Shown here: piece by piece, positions 36,142 to 45,047 of the stretch | How the letters are laid out: every line of letters begins with the position of its first letter | Position numbering within the stretch: the stretch's first letter is position 1 | Assembly (NCBI GenBank): GCA_003583745.1 | Contig: QXPY01000011.1 | Location: 62,001 to 126,000 of the forward strand | Reading direction: 5' to 3' | From: Rhodocyclales bacterium GT-UBC | GTDB taxonomy: Bacteria; Pseudomonadota; Gammaproteobacteria; Burkholderiales; Rhodocyclaceae | Length of the DNA stretch: 64,000 nt | Notes under the pieces: model-generated | What the model saw: only the letters and a program-made list of their open reading frames with translations | What the model was told of the DNA's origin: nothing | Databases searched by the model: none | Made by a program: the position numbers and the translations under genes

Positions 36142-36807
36142 GTGAACCTACCGGATACATTGCTGAGCGAAGGATGGTACTGGGCTGCCTGGATAGCCTG
36201 GTTGCCATCCTTCGCTTTTTGTTTTTTCAAGGCTCCCTGGTTTCGCTTGAAGGATTCGGAATTGCTCAATGTTTGGTTGGGTATGGTGGTCTTGCTTTCC
36301 GTCATCTGGGGCTTGAAGGCCGGGGTCAAACCGGGGCTTGATTTGCATTTGCTGGGGGTAACGGTGCTGGTGCTTTGCTTCGGCCCATATCTGGCTTTTA
36401 TTGGTCTCAGCCTAGTGTTGTTGGTCGTTACTGGAAATGGCGACGCGGGGTTTGGTGCGTATGCTTTGAATGGCCTGTTGTCAGTTGGGGTTGGCGTGGT
36501 TTTTTGCCACTATTATCAGCGTGTAATTAAATGCTTTTTGCCGGCTAATTTTTTCATTTACGTCTTCATTAATGGATTTCTCGGTGCAGCATTGACGACC
36601 ATGGTGATCGGGTTCGCCGCGACGGCCTTTTTGGCCGTGACTGGAGCCTATTCATGGGCGTATTTGAGTGAAGAGTACTTTCCCTATTTCATGCTCCTTG
36701 GTTTTTCTGAAGCCTGGCTTTCCGGTATGTTGATGACTTTATTTGTGATTTATCGCCCGGCATGGGTGGTTAGTTTTGATGACAGCAGTTATCTGACCAA
36801 TAAATAA
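36142..36807 (+). CDS. Predicted membrane protein, COG3235 / CbiM-like permease family
   Basis: 221 residues with about six to seven membrane helices. The order and loops (LGLKAGVKPGLDLHLLGVTV-like segment, a GDAGFGAYALNGLLSVGVGV loop, and FLPANFFIYVFINGFLGAAL) fit the COG3235 group related to the CbiM energy-coupling-factor permeases, whose members are thought to move metal ions or vitamins. No ECF ATPase gene is nearby. The start is GTG 36142 with no Shine-Dalgarno sequence, right after the hairpin at 36126-36140. Lower in GC than the etf genes. Substrate unknown. Confidence 0.75.
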   Translation: MNLPDTLLSEGWYWAAWIAWLPSFAFCFFKAPWFRLKDSELLNVWLGMVVLLSVIWGLKAGVKPGLDLHLLGVTVLVLCFGPYLAFIGLSLVLLVVTGNGDAGFGAYALNGLLSVGVGVVFCHYYQRVIKCFLPANFFIYVFINGFLGAALTTMVIGFAATAFLAVTGAYSWAYLSEEYFPYFMLLGFSEAWLSGMLMTLFVIYRPAWVVSFDDSSYLTNK

Positions 36808-36862
36808 AGACTACAATTCAGGGCAATTCTTGCTTGCTCGGTGTTCACCGTTGAATTCTTTG

Positions 36863-38653
36863 ATGTTTCGCTATTTTTTCTCTCTGGCATTGCTTGCCTG
36901 CAGCGGAAGTGCGTTCGCGTTGGGTTTGGGCGAGCTGCGCGGACAGATGGATCTGGGTGACAAGCTGCGTTTGGCGGTGGATGTCTCGGGTGAGGGAGCG
37001 GCGGCACTGGATGCTTCCTGCTTTCGTCTGGTTTCGCCCGTGGCTCCAAGCGATATTCCCTGGTTAAAGAAAGCCTCGCTAAGTTTGCGCAAGGGGGCGG
37101 TGCCTGTTCTTGAAATCCGTTCAGAAAGCCCGCTGAGGGAGCCGATTCTCCAGATCGCGGTGCAAGTTGGTTGTGGGCACGAAATATCACGTGAATACAT
37201 GCTTTTGGCTTCGCCTCCCAAGGGAGGTGGCGGTGCCCTTCCTGAGCTGCCTTTGGTTGCCGCCGAGCCAAAATCCGAGGCACCCGTAAAGATCGCACCA
37301 GTTAAGCAGGAGGCGGTCTTGGGCAGGGCGAGGGATGCGGTGGAGGTTTTGCCCAGGCCACGTCCTGGCAAGCCGGCAAAACCCGTCCGCATTGGGAATT
37401 TGCCAGATCGTTTGTTGTTGTCGTCGGGTGATGGGGGCGGGGAGCCTTCATTGCGCTTGGCAACCGAGTTGGCGTCAGTGCGTGTTGATGATCAGACACT
37501 GAAGGAGGCGCAACGCGACGTATTGCGCTTGGAATTCAAAATGCTGATGGCACTGAATGCACAGGCGGCTACTCAGTTGGAGGCGAGCGAAAAGCTTCGC
37601 AATATCGAGGCGGTGCTTTCCGACCTCCAGCAGCGCTCTTCCGAGCTGGCTCAGAAGTCAGTTGAGCAGAAGCCGGCTCTGGCAGCCTCGCAGGCTGCGC
37701 CGGTGCCCGTGGGAGAGGACAAGGGATCCAGTGGTGCGTTGGTCGAGTCGGTGAGCGATGCCGCCGGGGGTGACTGGTGGTTTGTCTGGGCTGGCTACGC
37801 ACTGGCAATTGGCGGCGTTTTGGCGATTGTCGTTTGGTTGGGTTGGCGCAGGAGGCAAGCGCAACTGGAGAGCGACGCAGTATTGCCGCTGGACCTTGTT
37901 GAGCCGATGGTCGATCCGCAGCGCGAAGGGGAGAGCGAAGGAGCAATCGATTTGTCGATTGAGCCGGTTGGTTACAAGGCGCCGATGCATGTCGATTTCG
38001 AGCTCGATCTTCCGCAGGAGGCGGCTTCGCCACCGGTTTCTCTGCCAAAATCTTCAATGGCCGCCGATTCGGTTCTGTCGATTTCTGCCACTACTGTCGA
38101 TGAGCATTTTGAGGCCAATCCTGTTATGGAGCTGGCGGATATCATGTTGTCGTTTGGGCGGGTGAAAGGTGCAGCCCAAGCCTTGCAGGAATATATTGAC
38201 AATAGTCCGCAGGAGGCCCTGCAGCCGTGGATTCGTTTGATGGATGTGTATCGGATGGCCGGTATGCGCAATGAATTCGAGGCCGTTGCGAGAAATCTGA
38301 ATCAGAATTTCAATGTTGAAATCCAGCAATGGGAGCCTGATCAGCCTACGCCAAATCGGCATACGCTGGATTTGGTCTTGGATGAAACGGTCGATCCAGT
38401 TGCCCAGCCTGCCGGGCCGCGTCCCGAGCGACTCGAAGACATGCCGCGCATTATGGCAATGGTGGTGGAGTTGTGGGCTGGCGGTGATGTTGTTGGCTAT
38501 CTGCAGCAACTGTTGCGCGACAATCGTGGCGGCAAGCGAATCGGCTTTTCGTTGCCTGTCGTTGAGGAAATATTGTTCCTGATCGATCTCAAGGACACGC
38601 TGTCTCGCATGGATAAAGAGGGGCTGGCGTCACCCCTCGATACAGGTTCTTAG
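36863..38653 (+). CDS. FimV-like membrane protein
   Basis: 596 residues from ATG 36863. A signal peptide (1-19, ending SGSAFA) is followed by a FimV-type N-terminal domain (about 20-110, beginning LGLGELRGQMDLGDKLRLAV). A linker and coiled coil (about 210-265) come next, then one membrane helix (about 304-326, WWFVWAGYALAIGGVLAIVV). An acidic cytoplasmic region and a TPR-like C-terminal part follow (about 420-490, ELADIMLSFGRVKGAAQALQ). FimV proteins organise polar type IV pilus, cAMP or twitching functions; it is shorter than Pseudomonas FimV and lacks a visible LysM domain. The TTG at 36830 is a possible alternative start. The adjacent rpsF cluster is probably a separate transcript. Confidence 0.8.
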   Translation: MFRYFFSLALLACSGSAFALGLGELRGQMDLGDKLRLAVDVSGEGAAALDASCFRLVSPVAPSDIPWLKKASLSLRKGAVPVLEIRSESPLREPILQIAVQVGCGHEISREYMLLASPPKGGGGALPELPLVAAEPKSEAPVKIAPVKQEAVLGRARDAVEVLPRPRPGKPAKPVRIGNLPDRLLLSSGDGGGEPSLRLATELASVRVDDQTLKEAQRDVLRLEFKMLMALNAQAATQLEASEKLRNIEAVLSDLQQRSSELAQKSVEQKPALAASQAAPVPVGEDKGSSGALVESVSDAAGGDWWFVWAGYALAIGGVLAIVVWLGWRRRQAQLESDAVLPLDLVEPMVDPQREGESEGAIDLSIEPVGYKAPMHVDFELDLPQEAASPPVSLPKSSMAADSVLSISATTVDEHFEANPVMELADIMLSFGRVKGAAQALQEYIDNSPQEALQPWIRLMDVYRMAGMRNEFEAVARNLNQNFNVEIQQWEPDQPTPNRHTLDLVLDETVDPVAQPAGPRPERLEDMPRIMAMVVELWAGGDVVGYLQQLLRDNRGGKRIGFSLPVVEEILFLIDLKDTLSRMDKEGLASPLDTGS

Positions 38654-38716
38654 CGACTGTGCTTGGCGGTGAACTAAACGCTTGAATTTTTTCTGCCCGG
38701 GGCTTCTTGTTTTTTC

Positions 38717-38745
38717 TGGTGGAAGTTCCTTATTTTTGCTATAAT
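38717..38745 (+). promoter_or_regulatory. rpsF: Extended -10 promoter of the rpsF operon
   Basis: TGCTATAAT with TATAAT at 38740-38745 and the extended -10 TG element just before it. The -35 region around 38717-38722 (TGGTGG) matches poorly, as expected for extended -10 promoters. Transcript start about 38752 leaves a 60-base leader before the rpsF ATG. Confidence 0.7.
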
Positions 38746-38764
38746 TTTTGGCTTTTCAACCTTG

Positions 38765-38790
38765 CCCTACCGCAAACGCATGGCGGAGGG
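38765..38790 (+). promoter_or_regulatory. Candidate S6:S18 autoregulatory hairpin in the rpsF leader
   Basis: CCCT-A-CCGC (38765-38773) pairs with GCGG-AGGG (38783-38790) around AAACGCATG, leaving A38769 as a single bulge. It ends 21 bases before the rpsF ATG. Known rpsF leaders in many bacteria contain a CCG-containing stem bound by S6 and S18; the CCG next to a bulge here resembles it. Assignment is by resemblance only. Confidence 0.45.
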
Positions 38791-38811
38791 TTTATCCCAA
38801 AAGGAGATTGC

Positions 38812-39195
38812 ATGCGCCATTATGAAATCTGCTTCATCGTCCATCCGGACCAGAGCGAACAAGTGCCCGGCATGGTCGAGCGCTATCGTGCCATTGTTAC
38901 TGCCAAGGGCGGTAGCATTCACCGTCTGGAAGACTGGGGTCGCCGTCAGCTGGCTTACCCGATCCAGAAGATCCACAAGGCTCACTACGTCCTGATGAAT
39001 ATCGAGTGCGACGGCGAAACGCTGAACGAACTCGAGCATTCCTTCAAGTTCAACGACGCTGTGTTGCGCCACCTGACCGTCAAGATGAAGGCTGCCGTGA
39101 CGACTCCCTCCCCGATGATGAAGGAAGAGAAGTCCAAGTCCCTGCTTGGTGGTGAAGCTGCTGCACCGGCTGCCGTCGAAGCTCCGGCTGCCTAA
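38812..39195 (+). CDS. rpsF: 30S ribosomal protein S6
   Basis: 127 residues. N-terminus [20 protein letters not shown] and the pattern [20 protein letters not shown] are typical S6; it binds 16S rRNA with S18. The C-terminal tail (about 105-127, [17 protein letters not shown]) is an Ala/Pro extension as in other betaproteobacteria. ATG 38812 has AAAGGAG upstream. First gene of rpsF-priB-rpsR-rplI. Confidence 0.97.
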   Translation: MRHYEICFIVHPDQSEQVPGMVERYRAIVTAKGGSIHRLEDWGRRQLAYPIQKIHKAHYVLMNIECDGETLNELEHSFKFNDAVLRHLTVKMKAAVTTPSPMMKEEKSKSLLGGEAAAPAAVEAPAA

Positions 39196-39220
39196 CGGAT
39201 ATTTTGTACGGGAATCTCGA

Positions 39221-39550
39221 CTGAACTGCATTGAACTCTCCGGGAAACTGGTCGAACGCAAGGCTTTGCGCTACACGCCAGCCGGATTGCCGGTAAGTGA
39301 AGGATGGCTGGAACACAGCTCCTCGCAAACTGAAAACGATGCAGAGCGCTTGGTAAGTTTGGAACTCGCTGTGTTAGCCCTGGGTAAAGCAGCCCGCTGG
39401 CTTGATGCAGCACCCCTCGGTGGGATGGTCAAAGTGACCGGTTTTCTGGCAGCCAAAAGTCGTAACAGCAAGATGCCCGTGCTGCATGTGAATTCAATAG
39501 AATTTTTGGAAGGAAACAAAAATGGCTCGATTCTTCAAGAAGAAGGATGA
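39221..39550 (+). CDS. priB: Primosomal replication protein N (PriB), apparently with a non-standard start
   Basis: About 109 residues. PriB is an OB-fold single-strand DNA-binding protein of the restart primosome. Homology-like segments are [20 protein letters not shown], then [10 protein letters not shown] and [20 protein letters not shown]. It sits between rpsF and rpsR, where priB is found in this bacterial group. In frame there is no ATG, GTG or TTG between 39155 and the conserved region; CTG 39221 follows GGGAA (39210-39214) at 6 bases and puts the start where the family begins. In-frame TTG/GTG codons at 39146-39154 lie inside rpsF and would give an unusual extension. The 3' end overlaps rpsR by 29 bases. 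Confidence 0.85.
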   Translation: MNCIELSGKLVERKALRYTPAGLPVSEGWLEHSSSQTENDAERLVSLELAVLALGKAARWLDAAPLGGMVKVTGFLAAKSRNSKMPVLHVNSIEFLEGNKNGSILQEEG

Positions 39551-39797
39551 CGACAAGAAAAAGAAGCGTGGCGGTGGTCTCTTCAAGCGCCGCAAATTCT
39601 GCCGCTTCACGGCAGAAAAGGTCGAACAGATCGACTACAAGGAAGTTGATGTGCTGAAAGAGTACATCCAGGAAAACGCCAAAATCATGCCGGCTCGTCT
39701 GACCGGTACCAAGGCCGGCTATCAGCGTCAGCTGGGCACCGCCATCAAGCGCGCCCGCTTCCTGGCCCTGCTGCCTTTCACCGACAACCATCAATAA
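39522..39797 (+). CDS. rpsR: 30S ribosomal protein S18
   Basis: 91 residues. The core [20 protein letters not shown] and [20 protein letters not shown] is typical S18, the S6 partner. The Lys/Asp-rich N-terminus ([20 protein letters not shown]) is an extension. ATG 39522 follows GGAAGGAAA and lies within the end of priB, so the two are translationally coupled. Confidence 0.97.
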   Translation: MARFFKKKDDDKKKKRGGGLFKRRKFCRFTAEKVEQIDYKEVDVLKEYIQENAKIMPARLTGTKAGYQRQLGTAIKRARFLALLPFTDNHQ

Positions 39798-39815
39798 TTT
39801 TCGAGGAGACGAAAC

Positions 39816-40262
39816 ATGCAAATCATTCTGCTCGAAAAGGTTGTTAACCTCGGTAATCTCGGCGAAGTCGTCAAGGTCAAGGACGGTTACGCCCGTAACT
39901 TCCTGATCCCGAAGAAGATGGCCAAGCGTGCTACGCCGGCTGCCATGGCTGAATTCGAAGCACGTCGTGCTGAACTGGAAAAGGCTGCTGCCGAGAAGCT
40001 TGCTGCTGCTCAAGGCGTTGCCGAGAAGATGTCCGGCCTGTCTGTTTCCGTCGCCCGCAAAGCCGGTATGGATGGTCGCCTGTTCGGCTCAGTCGGTAAT
40101 GCCGACATCGCCGAAGCCCTGAAAGCTGCAGGCTTTGACGTGGACAAGGCTGCCATCCGCATGCCGGACGGTCCGCTCAAGGCCATTGGCGAATTCCCGC
40201 TTGACGTTGCCCTGCACACTGACGTGTTGGCCAACATCAACGTGGCCGTGGTTGCCGAATAA
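39816..40262 (+). CDS. rplI: 50S ribosomal protein L9
   Basis: 148 residues, standard length. Signature [20 protein letters not shown] (about 13-32) in the N-terminal RNA-binding domain, a long central helix rich in Ala/Glu (about 42-75), and the C-terminal domain ending [21 protein letters not shown] precedes ATG 39816. A strong terminator follows (40281-40311). Confidence 0.98.
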   Translation: MQIILLEKVVNLGNLGEVVKVKDGYARNFLIPKKMAKRATPAAMAEFEARRAELEKAAAEKLAAAQGVAEKMSGLSVSVARKAGMDGRLFGSVGNADIAEALKAAGFDVDKAAIRMPDGPLKAIGEFPLDVALHTDVLANINVAVVAE

Positions 40263-40280
40263 TTCCGGTCAGCCCCACAA

Positions 40281-40311
40281 AAAAAGGCCTCGCTATGTGC
40301 GAGGCCTTTTT
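40281..40311 (+). terminator. Intrinsic terminator after rplI
   Basis: AAAAAGGCCTCG and CGAGGCCTTTTT pair around CTATGTG-type loop. The symmetry means it could end transcripts from either side, but it follows rplI and precedes dnaB, which starts 18 bases later. Confidence 0.93.
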
Positions 40312-40328
40312 AATTTACACTTTCCCAA

Positions 40329-41741
40329 ATGAACAACCCGCGTCCTTCTCAGAAAAAGTCCGTCGATCCTACATTGGCACAGTTGCGCGTGCCACCCCAT
40401 TCTATCGAGGCGGAGCAATCCGTCTTGGGCGGCTTGTTGCTCGATAATCAGGCATGGGACCGGATGGGGGATCTGGTTACCGATAATGATTTCTATCGTG
40501 ACGAGCATCGGCGAATTTTTCGTCAGATTCGCAATTTGCTCGAACGCGCCAAACCGGCTGATGTAGTCACTGTCGCCGAGGCGCTTGATGCGGCGGGCGA
40601 GGGGGAGCAGACCGGTGGTTTGGCCTATTTGGGTGAGTTGGCTGCAAATACGCCGTCAGCGGCCAATATCAAACGCTATGCAGAAATCGTTCGGGAGCGC
40701 GCAGTGTTGCGCCAGTTGGTTGCCGTTGCCGATGAAATTGCGGCCGATGCGCTCAGCCCGTTGGGGCGCGATGCCGAAACACTGCTGGATGAGGCCGAGT
40801 CGAAAATTTTCAAGATTGCCGAGGCTGGAGCTGGGCACAATGAAGGTTTCGTCCACATTAATCCGCTCCTGACTCAAGTGGTTGAACGGATTCAGGAGTT
40901 GCATGATCGGGATAACCCGTCGGATATTACTGGCGTGCCGACCGGCTTTATCGATCTGGATCAGAAGACTTCAGGTTTTCAGCCCGGGGATTTGATTATC
41001 GTTGCCGGGCGGCCGTCGATGGGCAAGACCGCATTTGCCTTGAACATTGCAGAAAATGTGGCGATCGATACCGGGTTGCCGGTTGGCGTTTTCTCTATGG
41101 AAATGGGGGGGGCGCAGTTGGCCATGCGTATGCTTGCCTCTATCGGTCGTCTCAATTCACAAAGCTTGCGTACCGGTCGGATGTCGGATGACGAATGGTC
41201 CAAGCTATCGGTCGCATTGGGGAAGTTGCACGAGGCACCAATCTATATCGACGAGACGGGGGGCTTGAGTCCAGCCAATCTGCGAGCACGGGCACGACGC
41301 TTGGCGCGCCAATATGGTGGCAAACTCGGCTTGCTGGTGATCGACTATATTCAGCTGATGAGCGGCAACAAGCAGGGCGAAAACCGGGCTACCGAGGTTT
41401 CCGAAATCTCCCGCTCGATCAAGTCTCTGGCCAAGGAGTTGCAGGTGCCGATCGTGGCCTTGTCGCAGCTATCGCGGAAGGTCGAGGAGCGGACCGACAA
41501 GCGGCCGATGATGTCCGACTTGCGCGAATCCGGTGCTATCGAGCAGGATGCTGACGTGATCCTGATGATGTACCGCGACGAGTATTACAACAAGGAGAGC
41601 CAGGACAACAAGGGTATCGCCGAAGTCATTATCGGTAAGCAGCGTAACGGCCCCACCGGGACCGTCCGCCTGAACTTCGTTGGCGAATTTACCCGCTTCC
41701 AGAATTTGGCAAGCGGTGGATTTATCGATTCGCCGAACTGA
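40329..41741 (+). CDS. dnaB: Replicative DNA helicase DnaB
   Basis: 470 residues, family length. N-terminal domain with PPHSIEAEQSVLGGLLLDNQ; RecA-type motor with Walker A IIVAGRPSMGKTAFALNIAE, H1a Glu in FSMEMGGAQLAMRMLAS, Walker B LLVIDYIQLMSG, H3 Gln in IVALSQLSRKVEER and the terminal DVILMMYRDEYYN. It unwinds DNA at the fork as a hexamer. No intein is present. No Shine-Dalgarno sequence is seen before ATG 40329; the start is supported by the family N-terminus. The rpsF-rplI-dnaB neighbourhood is common in proteobacteria. Confidence 0.97.
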   Translation: MNNPRPSQKKSVDPTLAQLRVPPHSIEAEQSVLGGLLLDNQAWDRMGDLVTDNDFYRDEHRRIFRQIRNLLERAKPADVVTVAEALDAAGEGEQTGGLAYLGELAANTPSAANIKRYAEIVRERAVLRQLVAVADEIAADALSPLGRDAETLLDEAESKIFKIAEAGAGHNEGFVHINPLLTQVVERIQELHDRDNPSDITGVPTGFIDLDQKTSGFQPGDLIIVAGRPSMGKTAFALNIAENVAIDTGLPVGVFSMEMGGAQLAMRMLASIGRLNSQSLRTGRMSDDEWSKLSVALGKLHEAPIYIDETGGLSPANLRARARRLARQYGGKLGLLVIDYIQLMSGNKQGENRATEVSEISRSIKSLAKELQVPIVALSQLSRKVEERTDKRPMMSDLRESGAIEQDADVILMMYRDEYYNKESQDNKGIAEVIIGKQRNGPTGTVRLNFVGEFTRFQNLASGGFIDSPN

Positions 41742-41753
41742 TTCTCCATCTTC

Positions 41754-43046
41754 TTAAAGCTCAACCCGACGGGCGCTGATCGAATAGCCGATAGCGCCGG
41801 GGTTGGTGCCATCCCGATAGCCGTCGCGTGACTCAAGCTGCGGCAAGAGCAAGAATGGTAGCGTCGAGTGCTTACCGGGCAGGGTGACGTCGCTCCCGAC
41901 GTTATAGGCGATCCAGTTCATTTCCCAAACGCCGAACAAAATCTTTTTTAGCGATATCAACTTGCTGTCGCGGTCGGACAGGCCTTCAATGGCAATGGCT
42001 CGGCGGACATCGCTGGGATCAACCGGAATCCAGCCGTAGCCGGGAATATAGAACTCGGCGCGGACATGCTGGCTGCGCGTGCCGTCGTCGCTTGCTAGCC
42101 CGAGGCTGCGGAACAGGCGCGATGGCGCTACACGCAAACCGTACACGCAGCGTGCCGGAATGCCGATCGAGCGGCAGATGGCGACGAAGAGGCCATTGAT
42201 GTCGGCAGAACGCCCGCCGTATTGGCCGCGTATTAGCTGACTGCGAACATCGCCGATGCCTCCGCTCGATAGCGAGGGGTCGTAAGTGGTGTTATCCACA
42301 ACCCATTCGTAAATGGCTTTGGCTTGGGCAACCGGGTCCTTGATCCGACCAATGATGCGTTCGCCAAGCTGGAACGCCAGGCCATCATTGGGAATTAACT
42401 GCGATGCTTGCAGGTTGCGACGCAGTATGTCCTCGCGTTCGGGGGCAACCGTACGCTTGGTTACGTCGAAATGTCGATCTGCCGTGGTAACGAGCGTTTT
42501 AAGCTGAAGTTTCCCTTCGTTGCCATCACGCCACTCGCAATGAAATACCTCCAGATCACCATCCGGTAGGCGGCGCATCGAGGCGTTGCTCAGGTTGCCT
42601 TCCCAGGAATGACCGAGGGTGCGCTGATAGAGCGTGTCCTGATTAAGCGGTAGGGGCAGCCAAAGCTTGCTGGGGCCGCTACCCTTTAGGTTGACTGTGG
42701 TAACGATTTCGTAGGTCCGCCATTCAGTCGGCGGCTCCGGAGCCTTAACCGGAGGTAGGCGGCTGGCAGTCGTCCCCGCCGGCGGTTTTTCGATGACCGA
42801 GTCCTCGGCGGTATGGACTACTGGCGCCGGTGGTGCGTACGTCGCAGCGTGGCTACCGCGTGCATGGCGGCTGGATGGCTTATGCCCAGATTTGGCCGTA
42901 GGTTTGCCGCCGTGGCTGGATTTACCTTTGCTGCTGGCCGGCTTGGCCGAACCGGACTTGCCCGAACTCTGCTTTTTGGCGGCCCAGGCTTCGGATACGA
43001 AGAGTGAAAGGGCGGCGGCAGATGCTAAAAAATCACGACGTTTCAA
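41754..43046 (-). CDS. Exported transglutaminase-like protein with Cys-to-Ser change
   Basis: 430 residues from TTG 43046, which follows GGAGGA at 5-6 bases and begins MKRRDFLASAAALSLFVSEA, a twin-arginine-type signal peptide. A Lys/Ser/Gly-rich low-complexity stretch (about 23-66) precedes a beta domain and the transglutaminase core (about 235-350). The His and Asp of the triad are present (His327 in SQHVRAEFYIPG, Asp343 in WIPVDPSD), but where the Cys is expected the protein has GGRSADINGLF (Ser280). Related proteins usually read G-x-C-A-D there. It may lack transglutaminase activity or use Ser. It is convergent with dnaB and lies downstream of the phoH terminator. Confidence 0.82.
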   Translation of the reverse strand: MKRRDFLASAAALSLFVSEAWAAKKQSSGKSGSAKPASSKGKSSHGGKPTAKSGHKPSSRHARGSHAATYAPPAPVVHTAEDSVIEKPPAGTTASRLPPVKAPEPPTEWRTYEIVTTVNLKGSGPSKLWLPLPLNQDTLYQRTLGHSWEGNLSNASMRRLPDGDLEVFHCEWRDGNEGKLQLKTLVTTADRHFDVTKRTVAPEREDILRRNLQASQLIPNDGLAFQLGERIIGRIKDPVAQAKAIYEWVVDNTTYDPSLSSGGIGDVRSQLIRGQYGGRSADINGLFVAICRSIGIPARCVYGLRVAPSRLFRSLGLASDDGTRSQHVRAEFYIPGYGWIPVDPSDVRRAIAIEGLSDRDSKLISLKKILFGVWEMNWIAYNVGSDVTLPGKHSTLPFLLLPQLESRDGYRDGTNPGAIGYSISARRVEL

Positions 43047-43082
43047 AAAATTCCTCCGGCAGAGCAGCCCGTGGCTGAAACG

Positions 43083-43107
43083 AAAAGGCCGTGTCACTGA
43101 CACGGCC
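43083..43107 (-). terminator. Intrinsic terminator after phoH
   Basis: On the minus strand GGCCGTGTCA and TGACACGGCC pair around a single G and are followed by TTTTCGTTT, 20 bases past the phoH stop. Confidence 0.85.
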
Positions 43108-43127
43108 CCTTGAGTTAATGCGGCGGA

Positions 43128-44555
43128 TTATAGCACTTCGGCGGCGTGGTCAGCCAAGCGGGAACGCTCGCCGCGCTGTAACGTAATGTGACCGGAATGT
43201 GGCCATCCCTTGAAGCGATCGACGACGTAGGTCAGCCCCGAACTGCCTTCGGTCAAGTAGGGGGTATCAATCTGCGCAATGTTGCCCAGGCAGACCACCT
43301 TGGTGCCGGGCCCGGCTCGAGTGATCAGGGTTTTCATCTGCTTGGGAGTCAGGTTCTGGGCCTCGTCGATGATCAGGTACTTTTTGAGGAAAGTCCGGCC
43401 GCGCATAAAGTTCATGGATTTCACCTTGATCCGCGAGCGGATCAGGTCGTTGGTCGCCGCCTTGCCCCAGTCACCACCGTAGGGGCTGCTGTTGCTATCG
43501 TCGCTGTGGGTGAGGACATCGAGGTTGTCTTCCAGCGCGCCCATCCACGGCGCCATCTTTTCCTCCTCGGTGCCGGGCAGGAAGCCGATATCTTCACCCA
43601 CCGGCACTGTTGCGCGGGTCATGATGATCTCGGCGAACTGCTTGCTTTCCAGCGTCTGGGTCAGGCCGGCCGCCAGGGTCAGCAAGGTCTTGCCCGTGCC
43701 CGCCTGGCCGAGCAGCGTGACGAAATCGATTTCCGGATTCATCAGCAGGTTCATCGCGAAATTTTGTTCGCGATTACGCGCCGTGATGCCCCATACCGCG
43801 TTTTTCGGATGGGTGTAGTCGATCAGTGTTTCCAGTACCGCCGACTTGCCGGCAGTCTCCTTGACGATGGCGCTGAAACCCTCGTTTTCAAGCCAGACGA
43901 ATTCATTGACCAGCAGTTGCGGGCAGAGCGGACCATTGACCCGGTAGTAGGTCTTGGCATCTTTTTTCCAGGACTCCATGCCCTTGCCGTGCTTGTCCCA
44001 GAAGTTGTCGGGCAGGGCGCGGGTGCCGCTGTAGAGGATGTCGGTATCCTCCAGCACCTTGTCGTTGAAGTAGTCCTCGGCCAGCAGGTTGAGTGCCCGC
44101 GACTTGATGCGCATGTTGATGTCTTTCGACACCAGGATCACCGGGCGCTTGGGGAATTTCTTCTGCAGGTGGATGACGACCGAGAGAATCTGGTTATCGA
44201 CCTTGGAGGTGGGCAGCCCTTGCGGCAGCTCGGCGCTGATCGCCTCGGTCTGCAGGTAAAGACGGCCGCTGGCCAATTTGCTGGATGGGCCGTAGAGGTC
44301 GATGCCTTCGTCGATATCTACATCGTCATGGGCCAGCATTTCATCCAGCGTACGCGAAGCCTGGCGGGCGTTACGGGCAATTTCCGACATGCCCTTCTTA
44401 TGATTGTCGAGTTCTTCCAGCGTCATGATCGGCAGGAAGACGTCGTGTTCTTCGAAACGGTACAGGCAGCTTGGATCGTGCATCAGCACGTTGGTGTCGA
44501 GGACAAAAATCTTGGTAACGGCGGGCTTCTTGGCGGCAGCGGGTTTGCGCGGCAT
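43128..44555 (-). CDS. PhoH2-type protein (PIN domain plus PhoH ATPase)
   Basis: 475 residues. An N-terminal PIN nuclease domain (about 15-150: IFVLDTNVLMHDPSCLYRFE with the first catalytic Asp, LEELDNHKKG, then VSKDINMRIKS with later acidic residues) is joined to a PhoH ATPase domain (about 245-475: Walker A TLLGQAGTGKTLLTLAAGL, Walker B KYLIIDEAQNLTPKQMKTL, then LGNIAQIDTPYLTEGSSGL). PhoH2 proteins are RNA helicase/ribonucleases, often paired with PhoAT antitoxin genes in mycobacteria; no such partner is here. The stand-alone gene is common in proteobacteria. Confidence 0.94.
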   Translation of the reverse strand: MPRKPAAAKKPAVTKIFVLDTNVLMHDPSCLYRFEEHDVFLPIMTLEELDNHKKGMSEIARNARQASRTLDEMLAHDDVDIDEGIDLYGPSSKLASGRLYLQTEAISAELPQGLPTSKVDNQILSVVIHLQKKFPKRPVILVSKDINMRIKSRALNLLAEDYFNDKVLEDTDILYSGTRALPDNFWDKHGKGMESWKKDAKTYYRVNGPLCPQLLVNEFVWLENEGFSAIVKETAGKSAVLETLIDYTHPKNAVWGITARNREQNFAMNLLMNPEIDFVTLLGQAGTGKTLLTLAAGLTQTLESKQFAEIIMTRATVPVGEDIGFLPGTEEEKMAPWMGALEDNLDVLTHSDDSNSSPYGGDWGKAATNDLIRSRIKVKSMNFMRGRTFLKKYLIIDEAQNLTPKQMKTLITRAGPGTKVVCLGNIAQIDTPYLTEGSSGLTYVVDRFKGWPHSGHITLQRGERSRLADHAAEVL

Positions 44556-44591
44556 GAGGTGGGCCTTTGGTTGGGGGTTGCGGGGAAGGGC

Positions 44592-45047
44592 TTACAGGGT
44601 TTTGACGAAATCCAGTACTTCCTGCACATGGCCGGGCACCTTGACGCCCCGCCATTCGCGACGCAGCACACCATCGCGGTCGATGACAAAGGTGCTGCGC
44701 TCGATGCCGCGCACCTGCTTGCCATACATGTTCTTCATCTTCATCACGCCAAACAGCGTACAGATTGCCTCATCCGCATCCGAGCCGAGCTCGAACGGAA
44801 ACGACTGCTTGGCCTTGAAGTTCTCGTGCGACTTCAGGCTGTCGCGGGAGATGCCGAGGACGACGGCACCGGCCGCGATGAACTCGGCATGCTGGTCGCG
44901 GAAGTTCTGGCCCTGGGTCGTACAGCCAGGCGTGCTGTCCTTCGGATAGAAGTAAACGATGACGATCTTGCCGCTTTGTTCGGAAAGTTTGAAGGTTTGA
45001 CCGCTGGTGGCCGGGATCGTGAAGTCGGGGATTTTGCTGTCGAGCAT
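44592..45047 (-). CDS. bcp: Thioredoxin-dependent peroxiredoxin (Bcp/PrxQ family)
   Basis: 151 residues from ATG 45047 (GAGG upstream); the frame is open to 45089. The peroxidatic Cys is in YFYPKDSTPGCTTQGQNFRD. The usual second Cys five residues later in PrxQ is absent (GQN in place of x-C-x), so it is a 1-Cys-like variant or uses another Cys (ICTLF). It reduces peroxides with thioredoxin. It lies between phoH (same strand) and the divergent yejA; the 85-base gap before yejA holds nothing I can name. Confidence 0.93.
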   Translation of the reverse strand: MLDSKIPDFTIPATSGQTFKLSEQSGKIVIVYFYPKDSTPGCTTQGQNFRDQHAEFIAAGAVVLGISRDSLKSHENFKAKQSFPFELGSDADEAICTLFGVMKMKNMYGKQVRGIERSTFVIDRDGVLRREWRGVKVPGHVQEVLDFVKTL

